Origin: Pezizomycotina sp. ARF18
Taxonomy: Eukaryota; Ascomycota
Direction: 5' to 3'
Length of the DNA stretch: 34,466 nucleotides
Assembly: GCA_002224055.1 (NCBI GenBank)
Contig: AZLU01000326.1
Location: 1-34,466 of the forward strand
The notes under the pieces are model-generated. The model was not told where the DNA came from, searched no databases, and worked only from the letters and a program-made list of their open reading frames with translations. This document shows, one piece after another, positions 12,837-24,095 of this stretch (the first letter of the stretch is position 1; each line of letters opens with the position of its first letter). The translations under genes and the position numbers were made by a program.

Positions 12837-14361
12837 CTACTCGTCGTCTTCAATTTCAACTGTATCAAAGTGAAAAACCGTATCCTTCAAGGCATCGTAT
12901 GACAAATGAATCGGCCATTCCACCCCAACGACGCTGGGGCGGCAGCTCTTGAAATTTCATCCTTTTCACTGTACCGCCGGGCGACGATTGTGGCGTCGTG
13001 GTGGGGGATCCTGCTACAGCGAACGGAAACCCATGCTTGAGATAAGCGAGAACCAAGCCGGCACCGTCTGGGGCCGAAATCCAGAACTTCCGACCGGGAG
13101 ACCTGAAAGTATAAAGAATGAGTTTTGGTTAACTACGCCACGATTTTAGAAGCCTAATCAGTATAACATACGGTAGTATCCTCTCCTAGAGTATAAACTA
13201 GAACTTTCGGATATTAGAAAGAACACCAAAGATGAAGGCTTTAGAGGATGAATTGCGTTCCTTGATTCCTTTAGCCTTTCCGAGTCTTTTGTCATGAGGA
13301 TGGCCATGTATGCTATCAACTGAGATACCGCACGTTCATCTTCTATGTTCGCTGTTTCGCCTCTAGAACGGCGACAACGGTATCTACCGACGGCTTTTTT
13401 GGCGGGACCAACCTTCATTGACGTAACCGAACCCGACGTCGAGACGTCCGTTGATGCTCCCATGCGCCCTCCATCTTTGCAGCGACGGACAAAGGCATCT
13501 CCGAGTAGGCGCGCAGGAATTTGACCTTCTTAAGGTCATCATCGCCCCGTCAGTGCCTTGTGCAAGGTTTTTCTCCGAAATCTTCTTCCGCTGGGTCTGG
13601 TGAACAGCCTCAAGAGCTTCGACGATGATCATCTTGAGGCCACGAGAGCATCCGATTCTGTTCCTCGTCCGTAGCACTGGCCGATTTTCTTGAGAGTAGT
13701 GACTAAAATGCCAAACTCTTCATATCAGCCGTGTAACTTTATAAAAAAAAGAAAGAAATGGAGAAGAAAGATCAGTGAAATGTACTCAGTCACTCTGATG
13801 GTTCGATCTTTGCGAAGCTTTCCCGGGGGGGGGGGGGGCGAAGTCCGGAAAAACGATCGCGTTCTCGCCAAAGATGTTCTCCGCGCGCCGATTCTTCAAC
13901 TTGAAAATGTCGAACACCTTGTCGAGAGACAGTGAGGGTACCGCCACTGAGCTGTCGAGAACCTAAATGACGGAATAACATCTCCGTAAATGTTAGTTAC
14001 AAGAGTCGAAGGAGTCTAGATTAGTGAAAAGTCGATTTTGAACTTGGCTTGGGAGAGACAAGAAACGTCAGCGGGAGCCACTCACGTTCCCGTTGACAGT
14101 TGCTTCAAGGGCCCTCTTGAAGGGCCACTAGACTTTCGCGGTCACTTTCATCAACTTTTGGGAGCTGTTGCTCAATGTTTTCCAGGAGTACAGCTTGTTG
14201 CTTTTTCCGCAGTCTTTTAATTGGCCGAGGAGAGATACCGGAACCTCCCTCAAGCTCCTCAGCTGATCGTTGCGATGGCATCTCAGTTGAGCACTGAGCA
14301 GACGGTTTTGCGTCAGATTGAAGCGACAGAGCCGGAGTATCCCGCGCAAGATGTTGGACAA
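12837..14361 (-). CDS. Putative PD-(D/E)xK nuclease-like protein, fragmented gene model
   Basis: Not matched to a named protein. Reading the minus strand, coding-like segments lie at about 14361-14090 (Glu/Gln-rich, SLVALQEG), 13960-13800 (SLDKVFDIFKLKNRRAENIF, then a Pro run encoded by a C run), 13690-13172 (MIIVEALEAVHQTQRKKISE, KKVKFLRAYSEMPLSVAAK, VDTVVAVLEAKQ, ERAVSQLIAYMAILM) and 13102-12837 (SAPDGAGMVLAYLKHGFPF, ending FHFDTVEIEDDE and stop). An intron at 13103-13171 has GTATGT and TTTCAG borders. The Asp...LEAK strand followed by a helix with QLIAYMA fits the PD-(D/E)xK fold seen in many expanded fungal nuclease-like and Crinkler-like proteins, but this is inference from motif layout. 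Single-base losses break the frame (for example GCC-CTC near 13636 and a G run near 13546). It may be intact in the organism. The start is uncertain. Confidence 0.4.
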
Positions 14362-14508
14362 CTCGGGTCGGAGGATGAATAAACGGAATAAAATGGAAAC
14401 TTGGAAAGAGCTTTTTTTTCGATAAAAAAAAAAAAAAAATTTAAAGAAGAAACAAGTTTAATTCAAAAAGTAAAGTAACTACTGTGTTGAAAAGGGATAT
14501 ATTTGGAT

Positions 14509-14656
14509 AACCGTCTTAAGATGGTGTTCAGACGGTATTGAGAGTATACGACCGCGTTATAAATTTATAACGGTTTCGGGTTATAAACCTTTGCGATTTG
14601 TTAATAACTGCAAAAATCGTCTTAAATATTTAACACCGTCTTAAAACCGTCTTAAA
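14509..14656. mobile_element. MITE-like element with terminal inverted repeats and central palindrome
   Basis: The left arm (14509-14537) and right arm (14630-14656) are imperfect inverted repeats built from CCGTCTTAA-type words. That word or a close variant occurs at 14511, 14617, 14636 and 14647. The middle holds a perfect 18-bp palindrome, CGTTATAAATTTATAACG (14555-14572), and a second one, GGTTATAAACC. There is no coding capacity. The size, inverted ends and AT-rich core fit a miniature inverted-repeat element or its RIP-eroded remnant. A target-site duplication is not clear. Confidence 0.5.
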
Positions 14657-15507
14657 CGAGCAAATTTAAATAAATAAATAAATGAATAATAATAATAATA
14701 ATAATAAAATAATAATAATAATAATAAATTAACCTTTACTTTTTATTGTCACGACATTTATCAGGTTCGAACTTTCACTTGGTATATACATGTACCCCTT
14801 TGCTCCATGACTATAATATAAACAGTTGCTGAATTGTCATAAATTTCAAGTGGTGAGATGGTGAGAATACAATTTCCTAATCAAAATAAATTTTGGCGCT
14901 CCGGGGCGTGTTGTTAAACTTTATTGCTCGCCGCCGGAGCGCACACGCACGCCCAGACGTGGCGCAGCCATATATAGGAGCCTGGAGGGTCTTCGAGACT
15001 ATATATATATAAATTATATTACTCATATTCTTTTATTTTATTTTATTATTTATTTATTTATTTTTTTTCGAAATTTCTTTTCCTTTCTTCTATCTATCTA
15101 CCAAGTGTCCGTCAAGTATTTCATTCCATCTGAAGATCTTATTTCTGTTGTTTACAAGACGCTACGGAAACAAGCCACTAAGCACAGGTGGTTAATTCTT
15201 AGACTTTGACATTTCTTCCCCCCAAGAGGACCTCCCCTCTCATCGTTGTACAGCAGTATTATTGCTTCACTTTTGGCCATCCGAACATCTGAACTCTCCC
15301 TTCTTTATCTATTGTTCTCCGTATTCTTCTTTTCCTCTTCCATTACCCATTCATTGCCTCCTTTTTTTTTTTTTTTTTTTTTTATACTGATCTCGCTTTC
15401 CTTACAGTACTTTTTCTGTCTCCCTCACATCCCTAACATCCATCTATCGCAAGGAAACGTAGGCTTAAAGACCTTGAAACAAAAAGAAGAGTTAGGGAAC
15501 GAGCGTA
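14657..15507. other. Promoter and leader region of the PY-motif membrane protein gene
   Basis: It holds an AAT/TAA microsatellite (about 14686-14728), a hairpin with 9-bp arms GCGCTCCGG/CCGGAGCGC (14896-14904 and 14934-14942) and a TATATATATA stretch at 15000-15010. A pyrimidine-rich leader at 15290-15440 includes a T run at 15362-15383. The open frame at 15246-15656 passes through poly-Phe and is not credible as coding upstream of 15508. Confidence 0.5.
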
Positions 15508-17034
15508 ATGGGGAACCAGCTCCTCCTCAACGACCTAGACAGGAAGGCCGCGGCCAGGGAGAGAGACGATGGGGACGACAGCGGCTTCGCTTCGTCTTCG
15601 ACCGCACGCTCCTCTCCGTTTCTCCGAGATCACCGATTCGACTCCATCGACCCTAATCTCGACCAGCCTCCAACCTACGAAAATGCCGTCCTGAATCCTC
15701 CTGGCGGTCCAGATTTCGGACCGGTCGGCACCCCAGGCTACCAGAGCAACGACCAGCCACGAGCAGCAACGGGCCGCTGCTCTCCAAGTATAGCGAGAAC
15801 CTTGAAGTCGATAAGTCAACGGGAGCCGTGACTTCTTATGATCCGTTGTGAACTCTGATCCTGAGGCTCTCTATGCCTTCCTCGTGGAACAAAACAGAAT
15901 CAGACCACAACACTTGGTAAGCCCGAAATCCGTATAAATCGTGACGAACAACCCTTCATTGCACTCTTGTTTTTTTTTTTTTTCCTTCCCTCTTTTTAAC
16001 TTTTGATTACAGTGCGGATGAGGGGCACACACACGGAAAAAAGCTACAGGCACAATCACAACAACGGCCACAATGAAACGCACACGCGGACCATCGTTGA
16101 TTTCGACATCCGACTTGACTTCTCGCCTTACATGATACTTGCGGGGGTCAGAGCGGCCAGTGCGGCGTCCTCAAGACGGTAGAACCCGAGGATCGAGCTT
16201 TCAGAGGCGGCAGGTTCAGGACGAGAGCCCGTCGAGGACCCCACGGGCCTGTTTGGCTCTTCCTGTTGAAGCGGAGAGGGACGTTAGGAGCTGGGTAGAG
16301 GAGTACTGCGGCAGCGACGCCAGCAACAAGGAATTCGTGATGGAAAAGTCGTGCCCAGGTTACGACACGGCGCTCATCAGCCGCCGCCTGCACGACCTCG
16401 TCGCGTCCACGAACTACCGTGGGAGCGTCGATATCACTTTCCCGTCATGAACAGCAAAGTCACCGTCCGCCCGTCGAACCAGTTTACGCGTATAAGGTAT
16501 AATTTCTGGGTCAGGCTGTTCTTCTACATAACTTTCCTGTGGGTCCTCAGCTGGCCCGTCCTGTTCTTCATCACGAAGAGGTACAACGTCATAAAGAGCA
16601 TCTGGCCAATGTCCTACAACACCGGCGACGGTGGCCGGCAAGTCATTCTCTCGGAAGAGGACTGGTTCAAAACCTGGCGACCCGCAATTAGGCGGGCCCT
16701 ACTGGGTAGGAGGGAAGGGTTTGTCACGAATCAGGATCTTATCGAGGTCGAAAACGAAGCTCAGGGAGGACGCCATTTTAATACTGGTTCGTAAAAAACG
16801 TTTCTATTAACCTTTTTCTTTTTGCCCTACAAAAAAATAAAAAAAAAAAATAATAAAAAAGTAAAGCCCCCAACACTAATTCAAACCGTAAAAACAGGAA
16901 GCACACTCGCGGATAGGGTCCTAGGCAATGTTCTCGGCTTCGTCGATCAATATACGGCGCTGAATGGGGAGCAGAGTCTTCTGACGGCGGATGGCACTAA
17001 ACTAAGGGGTTGCTTTCAGCACTCTAGTAAATAA
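15508..17034 (+). CDS. Conserved fungal membrane protein with PY motif and His-rich segment
   Basis: I recognise the layout of a conserved filamentous-fungal family of unknown function, sometimes mislabelled 'ABC transporter protein'. The ATG at 15508 starts MGNQLLLNDLDRKAAARERD, followed by an acidic Ser-rich region and a PPxY motif (QPPTYENAV). An intron spans 15917-16012. Then come a His-rich stretch (RHNHNNGHNETHTRT), TIVDFDIRLD, WVEEYC, STNYRGSVDITFP and VTVRPSN, and one strongly hydrophobic segment (VRLFFYITFLWVLSWPVLFF) followed by TKRYNVIKSIWPM. LSEEDWFKTWRPAI and GSTLADRVLGNVLG close the protein at 17032-17034, after a last intron at about 16786-16898. A PPxY can bind WW domains of Rsp5-type ubiquitin ligases, which would suggest a membrane adaptor; that role is inference. 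Frame breaks near 15780, 15850, 16180 and 16450 look like single-base losses. Confidence 0.75.
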
Positions 17035-18086
17035 ATAAATAAACAAATAAATAGAACTTCTCCTCTCGCGTTTCTTTTGACGAATCGCCACTATTGCCTC
17101 ACTCTAACCTACCCTTGTTTGTATTTCTACTTTACTGTATTGGTCAGATGCATTCGTTCCCCTTATTGACATCCCAATAGTCCCTCAGTCTGGTTTTTGT
17201 AAATGTGATTTCCACTTGTCGCTTTTCATTGCATTGGGTATTCCTTTTTTTTTTCCTTCCGTGGTTTCGTTCAAGGCGTTAAAATTTGTAGAACAACATT
17301 AAGTAGTCTACGGCTTTTCGAAGGAGTAGACTTGCTAAAATAATATATATATATATCCCCTGACCCTTTCGCACTCCTTTCTTGCATCATTCTCACTTGC
17401 TTATTATACTCGAATAAATTTGCATTCTCCGATATAAGTTTGATTTATAGGCCGTACTTTTGTTCAGTATGCTTTTTAAGTGCCTCTCCTCCCTTGAGCT
17501 TGAAAGCTTTTCCCCTTAAATAGAGGAACTACGGGCTGACATCCGAACAATCGAGGTTTATTAAAGATACAAATTATATTCCAATACTTGCAATATAATT
17601 AATTCAATAATAATAATATAATAATAATAATAATAATAATAGTAAATTATAATAATAAACAATAATACTTGATCTATAATTATTATAACAATTATCCTCA
17701 ACCCCCTCCCATCCTACCACTTTTAGCCGCACCTCTCACATCTCACCAAGTTTCCCTCCGCCACGCATCTCAAAGTAACTTTTTATCTCCCCGCAAATTA
17801 AAAACAACCACCAGCAGTAGCAGTAGCAGTGCTTCTTGTTTCCTTTCCTTTCTTTTTTTTTTTTTTCACTTTACATTACTATTGAATAAGGACAGTCAGT
17901 TATCCTTTGACGAAGATTGTCAGCATACTTCAAACGCAAACAAGCAGCATCTCTTTTTTTTTAACTTCACATTTGCTAGCGTTTCTTTCTCATTCTTGGT
18001 CTCCTCTTTTCCTTTCTTCCTCAGCTCATTCAAGCATCCCTTTTTCCTTCCTTCTTTGGCCTCCCGTCATCGTTTGCAAGAAAGAA
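17035..18086. other. Intergenic region, no gene seen
   Basis: This is the 3' flank of the membrane protein gene and the promoter of the F-box-like gene. It contains an AATAAATAAATAAACAAATAA tract at 17028-17052 and an (ATA/AAT)n microsatellite at about 17607-17660. A pyrimidine-rich leader at 17690-18080 contains (AGC/AGT)n near 17812-17830 and a T run near 17850-17866. The open frames here are Phe/Ser-rich artefacts of that leader. Confidence 0.5.
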
Positions 18087-18425
18087 ATGTCCCCGCCGGA
18101 GCAGAATCATGAAGCACCTCTGCACATCACAGCTCTTCCTTCGACATTCTATGCGCAATAGTCTCGTTCATCCACCCGATAGACATTGCGTACCTAAGGC
18201 TGACCTGCCGGACGTTTTCTCGCCTGCTAAAGGACCCAATAGTATTGGCGCTCTGTTGCGGAACCTGTCGCTCCCGAAGACGAAAAGCATGATGACGGTA
18301 GGAGCACGTTTGATAGCTACCTCAGGCGGTTTCCATAACCGGAGAAGGGGAAAGGTTGGTCCATTTTATCTCGTTCTTTATTTTTTTTTTTTAGGTTAAT
18401 GTATGGCTGTTGCGAAATGTCTACT

Positions 18426-18466
<41 letters not shown>

Positions 18467-20300
18467 ATAGCCTACGAGCACTTGGGTCCTGCATGATATG
18501 TGAGTAGCCTAATAATAGTACCCGTCTCTGCGACGCGTCCGGAATAATCAAAAGCCTGAATAAATGCTCCGATCGTTTACTAATCATACAAAACGTATAG
18601 GGATCCGTTCCGCGCAGACCAAGCCGAGGCTTCGTACGATCACAGGTACTTTGCATACTACGCCGACGTAGGCTTACAGAACAAAGCACCACGAGCAACG
18701 GAACGTCGGGTACGAACCTTTACCGAATCCGCACCAAATACGGACATTTGCATCGTTTCGTGTGCGAACGCCACAACAAAAATCCGCTTGCTAGGGTCCG
18801 CGTCAGTGATCTGGACCTGAGCTTCTGCATGCGGTGGCTGGATTACGCTCCAACACTGTCTATAGACTACAGGACGCTGTCGCCACAGGTATCGGAACGA
18901 ACCTGTTACGTGCCGTGGGGATCTGGTCTGTACACGATTTTCCGAACATCAAATTGTTGCGGTGGTGGTGGCAGCCGGACTGCTCGAGTTTGTATTATGT
19001 TACTAGTAATGACAACTTTATTGCATACTCGGACCGCCGCGCTAAGGCCGTGCTGCTGGTCGACTTGAAGCTGGACAAAAGCGGTAACCCGATTGGTGAT
19101 GCTCACTGGGATGGAGGGCAGTATAAGAACAGTATTACGGAGATTAGGCTCGATGCGTGGTCTGCCGATAAGAAAGGGATCCGCGATATACACCTGAGCA
19201 AGTCCCATTGTTCGTCTTTTCCAGAGTCGAAGACAGTTGCCGCTTTGATATTTCAAAATCGACCCGATGAAGAGTATCTCTCTCAATTCGATATTATGCC
19301 GCAGCGGGTCGGGAAAGAATGTGTATCACGTGAAAAAGGCGCTCATACATTCGTGGAGTACGATGTTCGCTCATACATCTCGCACGATGAGGATCCGAGG
19401 ACACGCTCAATGCACGCCGGATCGGCTGGATAAGATCTCGCATCTTACACAGGAAGGATTATAAACGGGGATCCCGAAGAGGAAGACGACAGTTGCATCC
19501 TTACGTTATCGCGATCGATCGATGGTTCGGGTGCATACCGCTGGGCAGTATCCGGATCAGCGTAAGGGACGACAGTTCAAACGGGCAGGGGATGCTAGCG
19601 CAGCAGCCTGAGGGTACTTCTACTAACAGCGGCGTGCCAATCGTCACGCCCGACTGTATAATACCTTCCTTCGTGGCTATCGGCGAAAAAGAATTCCAAG
19701 AGGAAAAACGCGGAGCTTCATTGTCAAAAATGCCGATGACAAGTTACACTCGGTTCCCGACGAATATCGTGAGTGGGACTTGATACACGATAGCTGCCTG
19801 CGAAACCGTTCCATGCGCGTGAGTCTGCCTATTAAACATGAGGGACTTTGCACGGCCGTGTTTGATGACGCAACCTTCGCGACGCCGACTAAGGAAGGAG
19901 CACTGTCGACAGCAACCACGAGTATCGAGGTTAGGAACGAGGACAACGAGCTCGGTCCGCTGCCAACTATGTTAACGCAGAAGCACCTCGTACGAACTAC
20001 TATTTCCGAGATTATAAAGCTTCCTAAAAGGCACTTCCACACCCGTGCAGCCTGGTTTGGCGGCAGTCCAATCCGGGCGGCGATACTGTTAACGGTGATA
20101 GTGGCTCACCGTCTTCATCGGCGATGTCCGGCGACGTGGCCTCGACAGAAATTAACTCGCCCTCTGCCGGCATTGAGTCACACATGAGCGAGAGGTTCGC
20201 GCAGCTTAAGGAATACCGAACCCAATCTTTCATAGCAACAGGCCTGGGATATAGCTCTTACGCATGGCAAGGGACGATTGGTACGGGTTTCTATGTCTAG
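18087..20300 (+). CDS. F-box-like protein, broken gene model
   Basis: The ATG at 18087 starts MSPPEQNHEAPLHITALPS. Allowing one missing base near 18142, it continues into ILCAIVSFIHPIDIAYLRL and TCRTFSRLLKDP, which is a good F-box (Leu-Pro start, hydrophobic helix, Leu-x-Leu-Thr-Cys-Arg). F-box proteins recruit substrates to SCF ubiquitin ligases. An intron with a T34 run (18429-18462) probably follows. The downstream part has no family I recognise: MRWLDYAPTLSIDYRTLSPQ, YNPI/AYSDRRAKAVLLVDLKLD, RPDEEYLSQFDIMPQRVGK, WDLIHDSCLRN, PIKHEGLCTAVFDDATFATP and a Ser-rich tail ending with YSSYAWQGTIGTGFYV and the stop at 20298-20300. Several frame changes are needed (about 18142, 18820-18960, 19290, 19500-19700, 20060). 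Confidence in the gene is good; the F-box call is moderate and exon borders are not resolved. Confidence 0.55.
18429..18462. repeat. T34 homopolymer
   Basis: This is the longest homopolymer in the window. It most likely lies in an intron of the F-box-like gene. Its true length cannot be trusted from an assembly that shows run-length errors elsewhere. Confidence 0.85.
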
Positions 20301-21421
20301 AGTTGAAACGGAGGGTTCTGAGGATAGTCGATACGAGAGGAAGACATTCCTGCATAGCGCAAGGGTAAAAATGTTGATTTTAAGATACGATTGAAGGAGA
20401 ATGATTAATTTTCTTTTCTCCCTTTTGAAGCCTTTTATTTTTTGTACAAATCACCTGCTAGCGGCCTGATATGTCTGTTTCGCCTCACTTTTCTTTCTTT
20501 TTTTCTTTCCTTTTTTTTTTTTTTTGGTTCCTTAACCACCTGTATAACACGACATCCAGGTACTTACTACCTTTTGGCAAGCTTAAAATCAAGAATATAC
20601 GTGCATCTTGCTAATTTCTAAACCAACCTCTCTAAACTTGGTGAGAGCTCCTCGTGAATATTTATAATGCCTATAGTACCGACACCATATAACCCCCATG
20701 TAATTGAATTAACCAGTCGAAGAATGAATTTATAAGCGGATATACGGTAAAATGTTTTGTATAAAAATATCGCAGCTGTTTTTTGGTAGCCCGCCCGATT
20801 CTAAATCAAACCTTCTTGATTAGCCCCAGCAACGTGTGTGTGTTGAATTCAATTCAAATTTTTTTTTTTTGTTGTTTCGTAAGAGAAATACACTCTTTGG
20901 CCTAGGCCACGGATATGAATAGTAATAGCTATAATTATATGCCGAAGACAGCAATCAATAGTATAACAAAAAAACAACGTGTCATGCTAAATAATAAATA
21001 AAGGCTATAAGATTGCGGTAAGAAGTTCCGATGTCTAAAGGCGATACTAGTACCTAGTTCCGTGCAGTGCTTCTTCAAGGTGCTCCTTCAACAGTGCGCA
21101 TCTCTCTTACCATAACGGGACCTGGACCCTCCGCCTGCATCAAGGGTACTTAAAACATTTGTCCGTTTTTAATAAAATGCCATGTCATGTATTTACTTGT
21201 AGAGAAAGTATCGCTTAATACGTGGTGGGTTTCTTTTCCCGTAAAAGAAATTTTTTATAACAGATGTCAATTTGATAATTTTACGCCCCGATTTGAGCGA
21301 AAATATTTTACTTGTGCACGTCACCAATGGCCTTAAAGTGAAAATGAAAAATAGAAAAATATACTGGTCGAATTGGCAATAAATTGAAGCATCCAAAAAA
21401 CCAACCGTGGCGCCACACACA
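20301..21421. other. Intergenic region, no gene seen
   Basis: AT-rich spacer with short T runs (20500-20525, 20859-20870) and no credible open frame on either strand. The minus-strand open frame at 21193-21495 overlaps the start of the next gene and lacks family-like composition. Confidence 0.5.
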
Positions 21422-22832
21422 ATGGACGAAAAAGAGAAACTCACCTCAACCGTCGCCGCGGTTAACCGCGCGGTCGCGGAGTACATACTCTCCACCCCCT
21501 ACTCGAATTTCAATACCGTACATGTGGCTTTAGAACAAGGCCTTCTATCAGAAGAGTCCATTCTAAACAAAGCGGCGTTTCTTAGCTTTTTTGAAAAGGT
21601 AGAAAAGAATGGTACAGGGACGGACTGCGTTGCGTTATCGACAGTTTCAAGATCTCTAAATTGATAACTGAAGTCGTCGCGGTATCCCTGCTGGTAAGTC
21701 TTGCCTGCCATCAAACCACACACATTTGCACGAAATTGCATTCGACTGAAGCTGATTGATCTTCAATTCTTTTAATATCGAAGAATACCGTCATCCTCTC
21801 TTTTCGAGTCATCAGCCTCTCGCCCAGACAGTCCATCCCTTATCGAACACTCCGACCGACATGCTCTTCTCTTATATACCTTAGACGGTGATCTAGCTCA
21901 GGCCGTGCCTGACCCCGACCGCGATGCCCTTACCGCTGGCGTTTCCCGAGAAGGAAAAGGAGGACCACCACCTGACCGTGATGTCCCTCCCGCTAGTGTA
22001 TCGCAAGAAGGACAAGGAAGACCACCACCTCGCCGCGATCGCTCTCTGGGTGATTCACATCGCCTGTTCGGCCTAGTAGATGCAGATTTCACCAGGCAAA
22101 CCTTAATCTTTCAAAAAGTCGGAGAGGTCTTCCAAGGTGTATGTCTACCTCGCAGGGTGGTATGAAATACTTCACCTTTGCGTTTATGCTTAACGGTATT
22201 AATGTGCGCTACTCCTTTTTCCTACTGCTTTCGTCTACTTGTAAATTTTCGACCTTATTCTAATATGTTTTATAGCTACAGAACGCCCCCCCCCCGAAGG
22301 CCTCGTTAAGATTATATCCGAGAACCCAGAAGCAACTCTTTTAAAGGACATTGAGGTCCCTGCCTGCAAAAGTTTCCTGCAGCACGGTCTTTTCGCCAGG
22401 TTTAGGTAAGAAGCAAATAAAACTATCAGACATATTAATGAGTAGAAATATACTCATATTTATCGACAGGGTTGGTTCGACTTCTCAACTCCTGCCTGGG
22501 CAGGCCGGTGGAAATTCCCAGATTGACGAGGGTCCGAGCCATTGCATGGATTATATTTCGATACTAACGTCTCAGATATTCACGATGAGGAGGAAAAGGC
22601 CCGCGGTGGAGTTGTGGTGCTGGCCCGAGTGTTGGAGTAGGATGCAACACAAGGAAAATTCAGATACGCCAACTTTTCCACCCCGTTCAGCAGTCTGCTG
22701 CATCTACTCATGTTGATGGAAGAGAGGATTCTGAAAACCGAGTTCATCGTTGGTGAAAATTTTAAAACGAAAAGCTGGTGGAGCAACTTTCGCTCACAGG
22801 TGTATTCTATCCTTGCGGATTTTAGAGCCTAA
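21422..22832 (+). CDS. Protein of unknown function with internal 57-bp tandem repeat
   Basis: Not recognised. The ATG at 21422 starts MDEKEKLTSTVAAVNRAVAE and continues through LEQGLLSEESILNKAAFLSF and FEKVEKNG to about 21660. A second segment (21900-22140) holds two 57-bp tandem units (21920-21976, 21977-22033). In one frame these read RD-x5-VS-x-EG-x-G-x-PPP; in another they read KEDHHL repeats. A third segment starts near 22276 (PEGLVKIISENPEATLLKDI, ACKSFLQHGLFARF). After an intron at about 22404-22469 it goes on to GWFDFSTPAWAGRWKF, DIHDEEEKARGGVVVLARVLE, MLMEERILKTEFIVGENFKT and SWWSNFRSQVYSILADFRA, with the stop at 22830-22832. The last exon looks firmly protein-coding: mixed hydrophobic and charged, not low-complexity. 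Frame breaks occur near 21620, 22515 and 22640. Confidence 0.5.
21920..22033 (+). repeat. Two 57-bp tandem units within the unknown gene
   Basis: Unit 1 (21920-21976) and unit 2 (21977-22033) both begin CG(C/T)GATG and both contain the AAGGA and GGA-type purine block followed by GACCACCACCT. A third partial start (CGCGATCG) follows at 22034. The period of 57 is a multiple of 3, so the repeat keeps the reading frame at 19 residues per unit. Confidence 0.8.
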
Positions 22833-23322
22833 TTATCATTATCAACAACAATAGTAATAATAATACTACTAATAATAAAATCAATGATACTAGAAACTCT
22901 TCTATTACTTAAGTATAATTAATGATGTTGTGTGCTTAATGGATTGTGAAGATAAGTATATTTGTCCACTGTTAGGGGAGGTGGTTTACGGACACGCTCC
23001 GTCTAGTTCTAACCGGAGAGCTATAATACCACCAGTTCCCAGGTCGGCGATATGAACTAACTTAGTATTGAAGATGCTGCTCGCCATATGAAATAGCAAA
23101 TTATTGTTCTATTCCGCCCTCAATTGCTGCTCCTAAACACTTCGTGAAGTTATAAAGCACATCATATAACCCCGGCTAGTTAAAGGCATTCCAAATGAGC
23201 AAGTACATATCCTCAGCAGATGCAGAATATCACGGAATTTATTGGCCATGGGAGTAACGCTTATAAGAGCGGACAGATGTGATAAAGAGGAAGATAGTTA
23301 AAGTAATATCGTAATTGAAAGT
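22833..23322. other. Spacer between convergent genes, no gene seen
   Basis: It contains a short ATAATAAT/CTAATAATAA tract (22845-22880) and otherwise mixed sequence with no supportable open frame. Confidence 0.5.
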
Positions 23323-23710
23323 TTACATCCATGCGGATTCTCCCGCCGCTTCGACCCACTGATCGTCCGTAAGTTCTTTCAATCCCGGTATCTTCTTCGA
23401 CCTAAAATTCTCCATGACCAGCCGAGATTCGATGAATTTGTGAAGCTTAACGAGTTTGTAAACGCAATCGGGAATATTGTTTTTCTTCATCTTGTTGTAG
23501 TCGAGATCTGTTGCTGCTGCGTAGGCTCCCGGTGTGAGAACAGGTTCGTGCCCCCCTATTCTCCTCTTGATTTCCTCCATAAGGGCCTCAGCAAAATGGT
23601 CTCCCCAGGGGCGCTGGGCAGCGACTGGAGTTGTTAAGCTACTAAATCGAGGGGTGAAAATTAGCCTACATCGATCAACTATGAGCTTGGACGATGACAA
23701 GTAGGTCTAT
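23323..23710 (-). CDS. Hypothetical protein, probable last exon
   Basis: A continuous open frame of about 125 codons on the minus strand ends with TAA at 23323-23325. It reads DHFAEALMEEIKRRIGGHEP, VLTPGAYAAATDLDYNKMKK, NNIPDCVYKLVKLHKFIESR, KKIPGLKELTDDQWVEAAGE. The composition is that of a real, mostly helical soluble protein. No ATG precedes the conserved-looking part; a possible acceptor (AATAG) lies just upstream at about 23712. An upstream exon is therefore likely, beyond the A-rich and AAT-rich tract at 23730-23770. I do not recognise the family. The only internal ATG that could act as a start is at about 23580. Confidence 0.45.
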
Positions 23711-24095
23711 TTTCAAGGGTGAACGGTGAAAAAAAAAATTATAAAATAATAATAATAATAATAATAAGCAGGTCAAAATCAAAATCAAATAAATATATTA
23801 TATAAAGTATATATAAACAGATACTAAGTAGTCTCAGCACTTGCCACTTGGGGGTGATTATCGCCCGGAAATTTGATAGCCACGAACACTATCATTTAGA
23901 AATTTAGGTCACTTTTAGAAAATGAACCTCTTTGCCAATTGGATTGCCCGAAGTTTCACAGCTTCCAATAAATTGAAATACTAAAAGAATATCATTATTA
24001 TTTTTTGAACAGGACTATTTCGAGGCACCTAATTATCGCCTTTTATAAGGTGTTTAATACAAATTTCCATGACTGGGGCCATATCTCCTCTGCGG

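Noticed and set aside
15246-15507. N-terminal extension of the membrane protein gene
   Set aside because: It translates a pyrimidine-rich leader into poly-Phe; 15508 gives a sensible start.
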